Of a stretch of DNA of 64,000 nucleotides, positions 1-7,859 are shown one piece after another (position 1 is the stretch's first letter; the number at the start of each line of letters is the position of its first letter). Made by a program: the position numbers and the translations under genes. The notes below the pieces were generated by a model. It did no database searches. It saw nothing but the letters and a program-made list of their open reading frames with translations, and was not told the DNA's origin. The DNA comes from a virus, in the IMG/VR virus record IMGVR_UViG_3300020462_000001, positions 26,535 to 90,534 of that record; one strand, written 5' to 3'.

Positions 1-48
1 CATGATAAATCAAAACAATATTGGAATGTGAAGATGATCAATCTCCAA

Positions 49-122
49 AGCCTCCGACCCGACTTGAACGGGTGACCTGCTGTTTACAAAACAGCTGCTC
101 TATCCAACTGAGCTACAAAGGC
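49..122 (-). tRNA. tRNA-Thr (anticodon TGT)
   Basis: A 74-nt cloverleaf on the minus strand. The acceptor stem pairs GCCTTTG with CGGAGGC (two G-U pairs). The anticodon stem GCTGT/ACAGC holds loop TTTGTAA with anticodon TGT. The T arm is ACCCG-TTCAAGT-CGGGT. No CCA is encoded. It reads ACA threonine codons and lies 2 nt behind tRNA-Arg, so the two are probably co-transcribed. Confidence 0.95.
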
Positions 123-124
123 AA

Positions 125-198
125 CGGGTCAGGAGGGACTCGAACCCCCGACCAATTCATTAGAAGTGAATTGCTCTATCCATCTGAGCTACTGACCC
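125..198 (-). tRNA. tRNA-Arg (anticodon TCT)
   Basis: A 74-nt cloverleaf on the minus strand. The acceptor stem GGGTCAG/CTGACCC is perfect, the anticodon stem ATTCA/TGAAT encloses CTTCTAA with anticodon TCT, and the T arm contains GTTCGAGTC. No CCA is encoded. It decodes AGA, a codon used often in this AT-rich phage and rarely in many hosts. First gene of a two-tRNA unit behind a consensus promoter. Confidence 0.95.
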
Positions 199-231
199 AA
201 TAGGTTGAGTGGTTTCCCTCTCAACTCTTAT

Positions 232-259
232 ATTATACACCTTATTGGGAAGGTGTCAA
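232..259 (-). promoter_or_regulatory. Sigma70-type promoter of the tRNA unit
   Basis: On the minus strand TTGACA (254-259) and TATAAT (232-237) are both exact consensus hexamers with a 16-nt spacer. The -35 box overlaps the stop of the lysozyme-like gene. The spacer contains the inverted repeat ACACCTT/AAGGTGT, which could be an operator or a weak hairpin ending the upstream message. The first tRNA begins about 34 nt downstream of the -10 box. Confidence 0.75.
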
Positions 260-864
260 ACCTGAACCAGACGGTTGATGTACTGGTTGCTGTAGTGGGT
301 TCTGTTTCCGTGGATACCCCAACCCAACCAGTAATAAGCTGAGTCCATATACCTTCCAACAGATAAACCAGATGTCTTAAACACATGCTCAACATCTGTC
401 CATTGACGTTCGTTCACCATATATCTTAATTGAGTTTCAATGTGTGTTGGGTCTCCACCATACTTCTTTGAGAAGTGACCTAAGCCATGATACCTATCAG
501 AAGTTGTCCATTGAATCAAACCAAACCCACCACTATGGCAATGGTGATAAGGAACTCTTGCACCACCCTCACAAATATTTGGGTGGAACTTAGATTCCTG
601 TTTGATATTACCCATTATAACAGATAGAGCAACCTTATCATAGATTCCTCGTTCTTGGAGAAAGTCTAAAACAATTCTCTCATTATCTGAGCAATTCTTA
701 CAAACCCATTTACTTAGTTTGGGTTCTTCTGGGGTTTCTTGTTCAAGTTCCTCTTTTGATTCTTCTACAATATGGATAGTTGTATCGATTTTAGAAGAAG
801 GGGTTTCACTTACAGCTCCAGCGAAGAGAAGAGGTACTGTAACAATTCCTAGAATGTTCTTCAT
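256..864 (-). CDS. Secreted phage-lysozyme-like protein
   Basis: About 202 residues from the chosen ATG. The N-terminus MKNILGIVTVPLLFAGAVS is a signal peptide or anchor, followed by an acidic linker and a C-terminal domain of about 130 residues. The domain contains VIMGNIKQESKF, an early Glu, and GGFGLIQWTTSDR, matching the phage tail lysozyme (Phage_lysozyme2-like) family that cleaves peptidoglycan. A longer frame begins at TTG 915, but a sigma70-type promoter lies at 887-915 and its predicted transcript starts near 880, so ATG 864, directly before the signal peptide, fits best. Probably acts in host lysis or cell-wall processing; its muralytic activity is inferred. Confidence 0.75.
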   Translation of the reverse strand: MKNILGIVTVPLLFAGAVSETPSSKIDTTIHIVEESKEELEQETPEEPKLSKWVCKNCSDNERIVLDFLQERGIYDKVALSVIMGNIKQESKFHPNICEGGARVPYHHCHSGGFGLIQWTTSDRYHGLGHFSKKYGGDPTHIETQLRYMVNERQWTDVEHVFKTSGLSVGRYMDSAYYWLGWGIHGNRTHYSNQYINRLVQV

Positions 865-886
865 ATTTTTGTAATGTTTCATGAGT

Positions 887-915
887 ATCATACCAGTCTC
901 AACTTGATTTGTCAA
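887..915 (-). promoter_or_regulatory. Sigma70-type promoter of the lysozyme-like gene
   Basis: Minus strand TTGACA (910-915), 17-nt spacer, TATGAT (887-892). The -35 overlaps the stop codon of the GIY-YIG-like gene. Predicted initiation is about 18 nt before the ATG at 864, which supports that start over the upstream TTG. Confidence 0.6.
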
Positions 916-1340
916 GCACCAAAATAATCTTTTCTAAAATATCGGTTCATTATGTTTGAATTGTAGTATCTAGGAGTTCCATCCCCCATAGATTCCGTAA
1001 GCACATTGTTCTTGAATAGTGCTTCTGTTTCTGCAAAATTAGTCTTACCCTTTGTGAGGTGAAGAGACAGAATCTCTCTACGGAACATCTCCTTCCCTAA
1101 GAGTTTCACATCCTCTTTCAACTCATCACAGGATCCATAATACTTTCTCCAATCAGACTCACCCCTTACCTTGCGTTTCTTACCCTTAGGCGTACGGAAA
1201 GTCCAGAAGTATTTACGTCCGATGTATTGACGCTGGGTGGAAAGGTTGGTAATGAGATAAACAAAGCCAAAGTTGTCCCGAACATCAGCCCCATTAAAAT
1301 GTTGGTTATGATAAGTCCACGGGTTTTCATATTCACACAC
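912..1340 (-). CDS. GIY-YIG-like endonuclease domain protein
   Basis: 142 residues starting at GTG. FVYLITN near residue 26 and QYIGRKYF near residue 37 form the paired strands of a GIY-YIG nuclease fold. They are followed by basic residues, W-R-KYYGSC and a Glu-rich helix (FAETEALF) that could carry the metal-binding Glu. Short for a homing endonuclease and with no extra DNA-binding domain. Similar small proteins recur in cyanophages. It lies between the lysozyme-like gene and a small unknown gene with a CTAAATA late core upstream. Nuclease activity is inferred from the motif. Confidence 0.6.
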   Translation of the reverse strand: MCEYENPWTYHNQHFNGADVRDNFGFVYLITNLSTQRQYIGRKYFWTFRTPKGKKRKVRGESDWRKYYGSCDELKEDVKLLGKEMFRREILSLHLTKGKTNFAETEALFKNNVLTESMGDGTPRYYNSNIMNRYFRKDYFGA

Positions 1341-1360
1341 ATATTAATTACAGCTAATTT

Positions 1361-1367
1361 TATTTAG
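1361..1367 (-). promoter_or_regulatory. Late promoter core CTAAATA
   Basis: CTAAATA on the minus strand, 20 nt before the GTG start of the GIY-YIG-like gene and overlapping the stop of the upstream small gene. Matches the late-promoter core reported for cyanomyophages and is expected to be read by gp55-containing polymerase. Confidence 0.5.
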
Positions 1368-1528
1368 TGATGCCAATCATCACCACCCTTCCACACATAT
1401 TGTGATGTTTTTGGTAGTTCAATAGGGCAACACTCATAGCCATATTTCATTTTAACATTCTCAACCTGCTCATCAATTGGTAGGTCGAGTAAGTAGATAG
1501 GTCTCTCATAATACCACTCCATAAACAT
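1364..1528 (-). CDS. Small protein of unknown function
   Basis: 54 residues from ATG 1528, with AGGA about 9 nt upstream. A longer frame runs back into nrdB, but the segment between the nrdB stop and 1528 holds two hairpins including a strong terminator, so that part is probably untranslated. The sequence (WYYERPIYLLDLPID, then KYGYECCPIELP, ending GGDDWHH) has a Cys pair and an acidic/His tail. I do not recognise a family. Confidence 0.5.
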   Translation of the reverse strand: MFMEWYYERPIYLLDLPIDEQVENVKMKYGYECCPIELPKTSQYVWKGGDDWHH

Positions 1529-1553
1529 ACGAAGTGTCCTATGGGCCAAACTA

Positions 1554-1585
1554 CAAAAAAGTGGCCTGAGACTATCAGACCACTT
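1554..1585 (-). terminator. Intrinsic terminator after nrdB
   Basis: Minus-strand hairpin with an 11-bp stem (AAGTGGTCTGA pairing with TCAGGCCACTT, one G-U), 5-nt loop, then a T tract (1554-1560). It lies about 47 nt after the nrdB stop and before the small gene at 1364-1528, so it ends the gp61-nrdA-nrdB message. Confidence 0.75.
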
Positions 1586-1599
1586 CTTATACGACAAGA

Positions 1600-1620
1600 G
1601 ATACCCGTTATAAGGGTATC
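1600..1620 (-). other. Hairpin just after the nrdB stop
   Basis: Perfect 7-bp stem GATACCC/GGGTATC with a 7-nt loop, 11 nt beyond the nrdB stop and upstream of the terminator. No T tract follows. It may protect the nrdB 3' end. Confidence 0.4.
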
Positions 1621-1631
1621 TACCTCTTATC

Positions 1632-2780
1632 TCAGAGTTTAAAGTTGCTGAAAGAGTCGCCTTGTACATCCTGTTTGATTCCTCCAACAACATAAGATTC
1701 GACTTCGGTTTCCTGTGGAGCCACTTGAAGACCCTTCGATGAGATCCAATGTTGGGTCCAAGGAAGTGGGTTGTTCTTAGCAGCGATATCGTAGACCGGC
1801 TTCAATCCTATACTCTTCATACGACGATTGGCAATCCACTCAACATATTGTTGCAATAGGGTGTCGTTCAGACCGATCATAGATCCATCTTGGAAGAGGT
1901 AATCAGCCCAAGCCTTCTCCTCATTCACAGCTCTATCGAACATTGCATAGACCCACTCCTCTTCTTCTTTGGCAATCTGTTTCATTACAGGATCATCACC
2001 ACTCTTCCACTTATTCAAGATATTTTGCGTGATTGCAAGATGTTGATTCTCGTCACGGGCAATAAGGGAAATGATCTTCGCCGACCCTTCCATGAGTTTG
2101 AGCTCGCCGAAAGCAAAAGAACAAGCAAAAGAGACATAGAAACGAATGCCTTCCAAGATGTTGACATTGGCAACAGCTCTGTAAAGTTTACGTTTGACTT
2201 CTTTAATCTCATAGGCAGTTGTTGGGGATCCTTTAAAGTCACTGTGCCACATCTCACCAGTTCCCCACAATTGTGCTGTGTTGATGAAGTCATCATATGA
2301 CTCTGTAACACTCCTGGCACGATCTAGGATCTTCTGATCTGTGACAATTTTATCCAACACTTCAGCAGGGTTGGAATAGATGTTCTTGATGATGTAGGTA
2401 TAGGAACGACTATGGATCATCTCCATGAATCCCCATACTTCCATACAGGCTTCTAGTTCAGGTAGGCTGCAGTAAGGAATAAAAGCCATCCCAGGACCAC
2501 GCCCTTGTATGGAGTCAAGCATAATCTGATACTTGAGGTTGCTTGTATAGATATGCCTTTGTTCTGGACGAAGCGAGTGATAATCTCCACGATCTTTCTG
2601 TAACGATACTTCTTCTGGTCTCCAAAAGTATCCTAATTGTTGAGTTGTAAGTTTCTCAAATACAGGATACTTATAGGAATCATACCTCTGGACTCCCAGA
2701 GGCTTTCCAAAAAACATTGGTTGTTTCTTATAATCATGTACTTCAGTATTAAATACTGTCATTCCTTTCACATCATTCAT
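1632..2780 (-). CDS. nrdB: Ribonucleotide reductase class Ia, beta subunit
   Basis: About 382 residues. Supplies the diiron-tyrosyl radical to NrdA for reduction of ribonucleotides to deoxyribonucleotides. Visible ligands: WRPEEVSL (first carboxylate), then EMIHSRSY near residue 120 with Glu, His and the radical Tyr, and further on a DENQHLA helix giving the second Glu and His. The frame stays open back to GTG 2825 overlapping nrdA, and a third candidate ATG is at 2762 (MTVFNTE). ATG 2780 was chosen as the first ATG after the nrdA stop; no start has a clear ribosome site. Directly follows nrdA. Confidence 0.95.
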   Translation of the reverse strand: MNDVKGMTVFNTEVHDYKKQPMFFGKPLGVQRYDSYKYPVFEKLTTQQLGYFWRPEEVSLQKDRGDYHSLRPEQRHIYTSNLKYQIMLDSIQGRGPGMAFIPYCSLPELEACMEVWGFMEMIHSRSYTYIIKNIYSNPAEVLDKIVTDQKILDRARSVTESYDDFINTAQLWGTGEMWHSDFKGSPTTAYEIKEVKRKLYRAVANVNILEGIRFYVSFACSFAFGELKLMEGSAKIISLIARDENQHLAITQNILNKWKSGDDPVMKQIAKEEEEWVYAMFDRAVNEEKAWADYLFQDGSMIGLNDTLLQQYVEWIANRRMKSIGLKPVYDIAAKNNPLPWTQHWISSKGLQVAPQETEVESYVVGGIKQDVQGDSFSNFKL

Positions 2781-2805
2781 ATTATTACCGTTTACTGGTG
2801 AGACT

Positions 2806-5109
2806 TTAAACTGCACAGCTGTCACACTCTCCTTCCTCTATGTTTGATAGTTCTTGTAACAATGATTCTACTTCAGATTTAGTTGAATCTTCAACCTCAT
2901 CAGTCTTATTGTCATAAGTGTTCTGATAATATGAAGTTTTCCAACCATACTTATATGTAGTTAGGAAATCATTTGCCATTACAGATACCGGTACTTCATT
3001 ATCAGGATAGTCTTCTGGATTATAACTCCAGTTACCACTGATAGCCTGATCAAAGAACTTCTGCATCACAGCAACCACATTGATGTATCCTGTATTACCT
3101 TTCATCTCCCAAAGAAGTGTGTAGTTATTCTTGAGAGTGTTGTAGGAAGGTACAACTTGCTTGAGTGGTCCTTTCTTTGACTTCTTAATAGACAAGAAGT
3201 CACGGGGTGGTTCAATGCCATTGGTTGCATTTGATACCACAGAACTACTCTCTGAAGGCATCTGTGCTGATAGAGTACTATGTCTCAATCCATAAGCCTT
3301 AATCTGTTCTCTCAACTCTTCCCAATCATGTTGAAGAGGTTCTGAACTAATCTCATCTACATCTCTCTTATATGTGTCAATTGGAAGGATACCATCAGCA
3401 TACTTCGTTCTACCAAAGTAATCACAATGTCCCTTCTCTTTAGCAATCTGATTAGAAGATCTCAACAGGTAATACTGGAACGACTCTGTGAGTTTATGTA
3501 CAGCATCCCATGCTTCTTGTGAATCGTATCTAACACCAAGTTTGGCAAGGTAGTGAGCCAAACCAATAAAACCTATACCAAGTGATCTACGAGCCTTTGT
3601 GGCCTCTTCTGCGACCCTTACAGGATACTCCTGATAATCAATCAGTTCTTCCAATCCTCTGACCGCAAGATCACATAGGTCTTCCAATTCACTATCATTG
3701 TGGATTTTACCAATGTTGATAGCTGAAAGGATACAAAGAGCAATCTCAGAAGGCATCCCATCATCAATATGTTGAATAGGATCCGTAGGAAGTGTGATCT
3801 CTTGACACAAGTTACTCATATTCACCTTGTCTTTGAAGGAAGAGTGAGAGTTACAATGGTCAATGTTCATGATATAGATTCGACCAGTCTCTGCTCTCTC
3901 TTTCAGTAGGTCGAGGATCAGTTCTTGTGCCTTGACAGTCTTTCTTGGAATAGACTCATTCTGTTCATAACCCACATACAGCTCATCAAATCTATCAGTG
4001 CCAAAAGCATCATAGAGGTTCGGCGTATCGTGCGGTGAGAAGAGGCTAATCTCTCCATTCGTGATGAAACGTTCGTAGAAAAGTTTTGAAATTTGGATTG
4101 AGTAGTCAAGTTTCCTCACTCGATTGTCTTCTGTACCCTTGTTGTTCTTCAGTACGATGATGTCTTGGATTTCTGCGTGCCAGATGGGGAAGTGGACTGT
4201 TGCTGATCCACCACGAATCCCATTCTGCGTGCAACATCGTACAGTTGATTCAAACTTTTTAAGGAAAGGAACAACACCAGTGTGCTGAACTTCTCCGCCT
4301 CTGATCTTACTGTTGATTCCACGGATTCTTCCAGCGTTGATACCGATTCCTGACCTTTGCGCCACATAACGGCCAATGGCCATGTCAGAAGCAAAAATAC
4401 TATCCAAGGAATCGTCAACGTCAACCAAAACACAGGACGCAAATTGACGGAGGGGGGTTCGAACCCCTGCCATGATTGGTGTTGGGATGTTGATTTTGTG
4501 CTTTGAGATTGCGTCGTAGTACCTCTTGACATATGATAATCTTGTTTCCTTAGGATAGTTCTGGAACATGGTCAACGCAATCATCATGTACATGAATTGC
4601 GGGGTCTCATATACCTCACTTGTACTTCTATCTTGCACTAGGTATTTATCCACAACCTGTCGCAATCCAGCATATGTAAACAGGAAATCACGATCATGAT
4701 CAATGAATAACTCTGCTTTCAGAATCTCTTCCAGAGAATACTTATCAAAGATACTCTTATCATACTGATGATCATATGCCAGTTTAGTAATATGATCTAC
4801 CAGTGTAGGGAGTTCTCTTCTTCCACCATACAATGATTTCCTCAAAGAAAAGAGTAAAAGTCTAGCTGCCACAAACTGATAGTTAGGGTGATCCAAATCA
4901 ATCAAATCACTGGCACTTTTGATAAGGATCTCTTGGATTTCAGAGGTACTAATACCATCATAAAACTGAATCCCTGATGTCATCTCCACTTGACTTGCAG
5001 AAACACCTGCTAGTCCATCACACGCCTCTTCTACCATCAGGTGCATCTTATCAAGATCGAGAGATTCAACTCTTCCATCTCTCTTCTGTACCTTTGTGCC
5101 GTTGCTCAT
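2806..5109 (-). CDS. nrdA: Ribonucleotide reductase class Ia, alpha subunit
   Basis: 767 residues from ATG 5109, whose ATGA overlaps the gp61 stop; a TTG 12 nt upstream is less likely. Catalytic large subunit reducing NDPs to dNDPs to feed phage DNA synthesis. It has an N-terminal ATP-cone-like region (KVQKRDGRVESLDLDK), the first active-site Cys in FASCVL near residue 225, NLCQE near 432 with the thiyl-radical Cys plus Asn and Glu, and the redox-shuttle pair CDSC at the C-terminus. Full length for the family. No glutaredoxin (nrdC) is seen in this window, so host thioredoxin or a distant phage gene must reduce it. Confidence 0.97.
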   Translation of the reverse strand: MSNGTKVQKRDGRVESLDLDKMHLMVEEACDGLAGVSASQVEMTSGIQFYDGISTSEIQEILIKSASDLIDLDHPNYQFVAARLLLFSLRKSLYGGRRELPTLVDHITKLAYDHQYDKSIFDKYSLEEILKAELFIDHDRDFLFTYAGLRQVVDKYLVQDRSTSEVYETPQFMYMMIALTMFQNYPKETRLSYVKRYYDAISKHKINIPTPIMAGVRTPLRQFASCVLVDVDDSLDSIFASDMAIGRYVAQRSGIGINAGRIRGINSKIRGGEVQHTGVVPFLKKFESTVRCCTQNGIRGGSATVHFPIWHAEIQDIIVLKNNKGTEDNRVRKLDYSIQISKLFYERFITNGEISLFSPHDTPNLYDAFGTDRFDELYVGYEQNESIPRKTVKAQELILDLLKERAETGRIYIMNIDHCNSHSSFKDKVNMSNLCQEITLPTDPIQHIDDGMPSEIALCILSAINIGKIHNDSELEDLCDLAVRGLEELIDYQEYPVRVAEEATKARRSLGIGFIGLAHYLAKLGVRYDSQEAWDAVHKLTESFQYYLLRSSNQIAKEKGHCDYFGRTKYADGILPIDTYKRDVDEISSEPLQHDWEELREQIKAYGLRHSTLSAQMPSESSSVVSNATNGIEPPRDFLSIKKSKKGPLKQVVPSYNTLKNNYTLLWEMKGNTGYINVVAVMQKFFDQAISGNWSYNPEDYPDNEVPVSVMANDFLTTYKYGWKTSYYQNTYDNKTDEVEDSTKSEVESLLQELSNIEEGECDSCAV

Positions 5110-6098
5110 ATCTTTTTCCAAGTAGTGAATTTTAGTTTTGCTTGTAGTCCTTGATAAGTATTCGATTTTATGATAACTTCAACATCATGTCCACCCAAAA
5201 CCATATCATTGATATCTTTCTGAGTAACATTAGAAGGCCAGATAACTATTTTATCTCCTCTCTCAATAGTATTTGAGATACGGGATACGATTTCTGAATT
5301 TCTTGGTTCATTATCATATACCCAAACTGGATTAGTTATTTTCAATCCATCAGTATCAACATCAGCTCCACACATAGCAATTGAGTTATCAACGAATGTG
5401 GAATCAAATGGACCTTCAATGATATAAACGTTCTGTTCTCTATCAATTGTATCCAATCCATAAATCTTAGGAGCTTCCTCATCAATCATTATGGTTAAGT
5501 ATTTAACAGGGTTTGAAGAGAGGGCTCTGCCCTGAACTCCTATCAATTCTTCATCCTTAATAAGAGGAATTACAATCCTCTGTTCACCATATTTTGTGTT
5601 CTCAAATGATCCTGGTTTAATCTCATTAACAAACTCTTGGAAGTTCTCTGCATAATAAAACTTCCCATCAATGATGGCTCTTGATTCCAAGTAGTGCTTG
5701 GATTTATCTACACTGAAAGCAGAAGGGAGATTCAATTCAATCTTCTTTTTGAATTCAGGTTTAGATGTTTTCAAAGTAGAGAATATATCTTTTGGCGATT
5801 CAGCAGTAAAGTTCTTACCACTCTTACCTTGTTTGAACTTCTCAAAGATATATTGTTTATGAGTTTGAGGGTCAATATCTTTTAAAAAATTATTTAAAGA
5901 TATATTTACTCCACAGTTATGGCATTTATAATTGGTATTATTTTTAATTTGATAAAAATATCCACGAGCCTTACTTTTGTTCTTCTGAGAATCACCACAG
6001 ATTGGACAACGGCAGTTATACAAATTGGGCTTTACTTTCTTGAACCTTTGAAGTCTGGATGATATCAAATTGATGTACTTAACATCAATAAAATCCAT
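5106..6098 (-). CDS. 61: DNA primase (gp61)
   Basis: 330 residues, close to T4 gp61. Makes the short RNA primers for lagging-strand synthesis together with helicase gp41. An N-terminal zinc finger has CPIC (Cys31, Cys34) and KCHNC (Cys59, Cys62). The central TOPRIM domain carries EGPFDS near residue 225 and a following acidic segment for metal binding (GADVDTDG, then VYDNEP). Overlaps nrdA by ATGA and lies apart from gp41, which is encoded at 15135-16508. Confidence 0.93.
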   Translation of the reverse strand: MDFIDVKYINLISSRLQRFKKVKPNLYNCRCPICGDSQKNKSKARGYFYQIKNNTNYKCHNCGVNISLNNFLKDIDPQTHKQYIFEKFKQGKSGKNFTAESPKDIFSTLKTSKPEFKKKIELNLPSAFSVDKSKHYLESRAIIDGKFYYAENFQEFVNEIKPGSFENTKYGEQRIVIPLIKDEELIGVQGRALSSNPVKYLTIMIDEEAPKIYGLDTIDREQNVYIIEGPFDSTFVDNSIAMCGADVDTDGLKITNPVWVYDNEPRNSEIVSRISNTIERGDKIVIWPSNVTQKDINDMVLGGHDVEVIIKSNTYQGLQAKLKFTTWKKI

Positions 6099-6099
6099 G

Positions 6100-6468
6100 T
6101 TACCTGGAGTAGCTAGTCTTTATTATATCAGTTTCCTGCTGAAAGGTCAACACTGGGGAGTTAAAAATAAAGCTAAGAGCAGCAACAATCCCTATACCAA
6201 CCCAGACCTTTCTCTCAAGACCTTGCAGTCTTGCTACTACTCCTTTGTGGTCTTGATCCATTTTGTCTCGGAGTTGATCGATCTTTGTGAACAACACTAT
6301 ATCAACTTCTTCTTGTTTTGATATGCGTTCTTCATGAACAGCCAACATCCTACTGACTGCTGTATTCACTTCACTCAACTTCTCAATGGTAGCATCAAGT
6401 TTTATTATTATTGGCCTAAGATCTTCTATCTTTTGTTCTAAAATAGCCACTTTAACTTGATCATCCAT
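6100..6468 (-). CDS. Coiled-coil protein with C-terminal membrane segment
   Basis: 122 residues, unknown function. Residues 1-85 form heptad-rich helices (KVAILEQKIEDLRPIIIKL, later HEERISKQEEVD), and a hydrophobic helix VWVGIGIVAALSFIF near residues 88-103 is a probable membrane span. It could be a small membrane-anchored scaffold or holin-like accessory; nothing decides this. Its ATG overlaps the previous gene by 8 nt and it ends 1 nt before gp61. Confidence 0.7.
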   Translation of the reverse strand: MDDQVKVAILEQKIEDLRPIIIKLDATIEKLSEVNTAVSRMLAVHEERISKQEEVDIVLFTKIDQLRDKMDQDHKGVVARLQGLERKVWVGIGIVAALSFIFNSPVLTFQQETDIIKTSYSR

Positions 6469-6667
6469 TCTTCGGCTTCCAGTTCTTTCTCAATCCTCGT
6501 TGATAGATATATCTCTTTTTTGGTTTACCCATAAGAGGATCAAATCCTGCTGTTGGACCTTTAGCATCAGCCTTGCCACTGAATCCTGGTTTACTAGCGG
6601 TGCTACCGGTAGTCATCATCTCTTCTCTGATGAAATCAATAATTCTATTAAGCTTACTATTATGCAT
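6461..6667 (-). CDS. Small protein with capsid-like motif
   Basis: 68 residues. Residues 28-44 read GFSGKADAKGPTAGFDP, nearly the same as residues 71-87 of the major capsid protein gp23 in this window (GFSGSADATGPVAGFDP). Upstream is F-I-R-E, a candidate gp21 cleavage site of the [LI]-x-E type, as gp23 has LME before its motif. The C-terminus is basic (KPKKRYIYQRGLRKNWKPK). Probably a virion or prohead-associated peptide; function unknown. Overlaps both neighbours by 8 nt. Confidence 0.75.
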   Translation of the reverse strand: MHNSKLNRIIDFIREEMMTTGSTASKPGFSGKADAKGPTAGFDPLMGKPKKRYIYQRGLRKNWKPKNG

Positions 6668-7040
6668 CAGAGATTCTCTCCAATTCCTTAATACAGTGTT
6701 CGTCTGATTCTAATTCATGAACATATGACCTTGGATATTCTGGAAGTCTATCCAAAAACTCTACGAATGATTTAACGCAAGGCCAGAGATTACTATCAAT
6801 TTTGAAGAACAACATTGGCGTTGTTGCATCTCCAAAGATATTATAGAGAATAATAAAATGATTGATTAAAAGATGAACCTTTAAATCCCCTCCACTCTTA
6901 TACTTTTTGAGCAGACGTTTAATATACCTGAAGTGGTTAAGATCTTTTTCAAAATCATCGACCGTAACCGCTTCAGGATTTTCATAATTTTTAATAGCGA
7001 ATATCAGAAAGTTATCTGAATTCAATTCATTAATGATCAT
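6660..7040 (-). CDS. Conserved phage protein of unknown function
   Basis: 126 residues, mostly helical and soluble by composition. It begins MIINELNSDNFLIFAIKNYE and has a mid-segment rich in aromatic and hydrophobic residues (HLLINHFIILYNIFGD). Proteins of this type occur in many T4-like cyanophages without assigned role. Overlaps the downstream capsid-motif gene by 8 nt and follows the structural gene at 7050-7556 by 9 nt. Confidence 0.7.
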   Translation of the reverse strand: MIINELNSDNFLIFAIKNYENPEAVTVDDFEKDLNHFRYIKRLLKKYKSGGDLKVHLLINHFIILYNIFGDATTPMLFFKIDSNLWPCVKSFVEFLDRLPEYPRSYVHELESDEHCIKELERISDA

Positions 7041-7049
7041 GTTATCTCA

Positions 7050-7556
7050 TCAAGGAGTAGGATAATCAGTACCACCAGTGGTGATTCCTGACATAGCTAC
7101 AAGAGTTTCTTTCTTGACTCTAAGTTCACCTGAACTATCGTTGTATGTGGTAACACCAACCCAACCTTCGTGAGTCACTTCATATGAAGTTGCAACTGCG
7201 GCATTGCCAACACCATACACAAATGAATCACCGGAAGGTGAACCTTTCTCAGAATAAGTAGAATCCAAAATAGATGATTTTGGAAGTTGCGATACACCGA
7301 AAGCAGCTCCAGAAATTGCTGCCCCACTCAATCCAGCGGTAGAACCGATAGTACAAGAAGTGGCACTTGCGATACTTACAATCACAGCGTCACCAAAGTA
7401 AGTACCACTCTTTGCCCCAAAACGAATAACGTCGCCTTCTTGAGCAGATCCAGTTTGTCCGAAAGAAGTGCCTGTTCCAGTAACAACGCCCGTACCATAA
7501 TCGAGGACGACGGTACCCACACTATCTACGTTATCATTGTTTCCCCAAAGTGCCAT
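7050..7556 (-). CDS. Probable virion structural protein
   Basis: 168 residues, begins MALWGNNDNVDSVGTVVLD, rich in Gly, Ser, Thr and Ala with repeated short beta strands and no Cys catalytic motif. Proteins with this opening are annotated as structural proteins in cyanomyophages. A TATAAATA late promoter directly upstream, after a terminator, supports late virion expression. Role in the particle is unknown. Confidence 0.75.
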   Translation of the reverse strand: MALWGNNDNVDSVGTVVLDYGTGVVTGTGTSFGQTGSAQEGDVIRFGAKSGTYFGDAVIVSIASATSCTIGSTAGLSGAAISGAAFGVSQLPKSSILDSTYSEKGSPSGDSFVYGVGNAAVATSYEVTHEGWVGVTTYNDSSGELRVKKETLVAMSGITTGGTDYPTP

Positions 7557-7590
7557 GTCTTTGTCCTAGTAAAATTGTTATGCTAGTAAA

Positions 7591-7598
7591 TATTTATA
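7591..7598 (-). promoter_or_regulatory. Late promoter core TATAAATA
   Basis: Exact T4-type late core on the minus strand, 34 nt before the structural gene start at 7556 and abutting the T tract of the preceding terminator. Confidence 0.75.
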
Positions 7599-7622
7599 AA
7601 AAAAGGGAGACCTATGTCTCCC
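7598..7622 (-). terminator. Intrinsic terminator
   Basis: Minus-strand hairpin GGGAGAC-ATAG-GTCTCCC (7605-7622) followed by seven T residues (7598-7604). Lies 5 nt after the stop of the gene at 7628-7828, ending that message before the next late promoter. Confidence 0.85.
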
Positions 7623-7627
7623 CACAA

Positions 7628-7828
7628 TCACTCTTCTCTATTTTTGATAGCCTTAGCTACTACCTCAAGAAGTTGATCGTCCATATCGGTCTTAGTCAAC
7701 TTAACTGCCTTAGCAAGAATAACAAGGCAGATCTCAACCATTTTCTCACCGAGTTCTTCGTTTTCTGGAATCTTCGCAACAGCATCACTGACAATTTTCG
7801 ATGCAAGTGGTAAAAGGAATGCAAGCAT
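7628..7828 (-). CDS. Small hydrophobic/helical protein
   Basis: 66 residues. The N-terminus MLAFLLPLASKIVSDAVAKI is amphipathic and hydrophobic, followed by an acidic turn and a second helix (MVEICLVILAKAVKL). Conserved small cyanophage protein; membrane association or a holin-like role is possible but unsupported. An inverted repeat sits 3 nt before its ATG and a terminator follows its stop. Confidence 0.65.
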   Translation of the reverse strand: MLAFLLPLASKIVSDAVAKIPENEELGEKMVEICLVILAKAVKLTKTDMDDQLLEVVAKAIKNREE

Positions 7829-7831
7829 GGT

Positions 7832-7853
7832 TATAGTGTATAACTACACTATA
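7832..7853 (-). other. Inverted repeat at a start codon
   Basis: Perfect 9-bp stem TATAGTGTA/TACACTATA with loop GTTA on the minus strand. It fills the gap between the stop at 7860 and the ATG at 7828, where a ribosome site should be. Confidence 0.5.
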
Positions 7854-7859
7854 TATGAT

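Noticed and set aside
912-1340. Homing intron near nrdA/nrdB
   Set aside because: The GIY-YIG-like gene is a free-standing gene downstream; nrdA and nrdB are uninterrupted.
1890-2300. Plus-strand open frame of 136 codons
   Set aside because: Lies antisense inside nrdB, whose minus-strand product has intact catalytic motifs; no ribosome site or family. Other plus-strand frames in the window are similar shadows.
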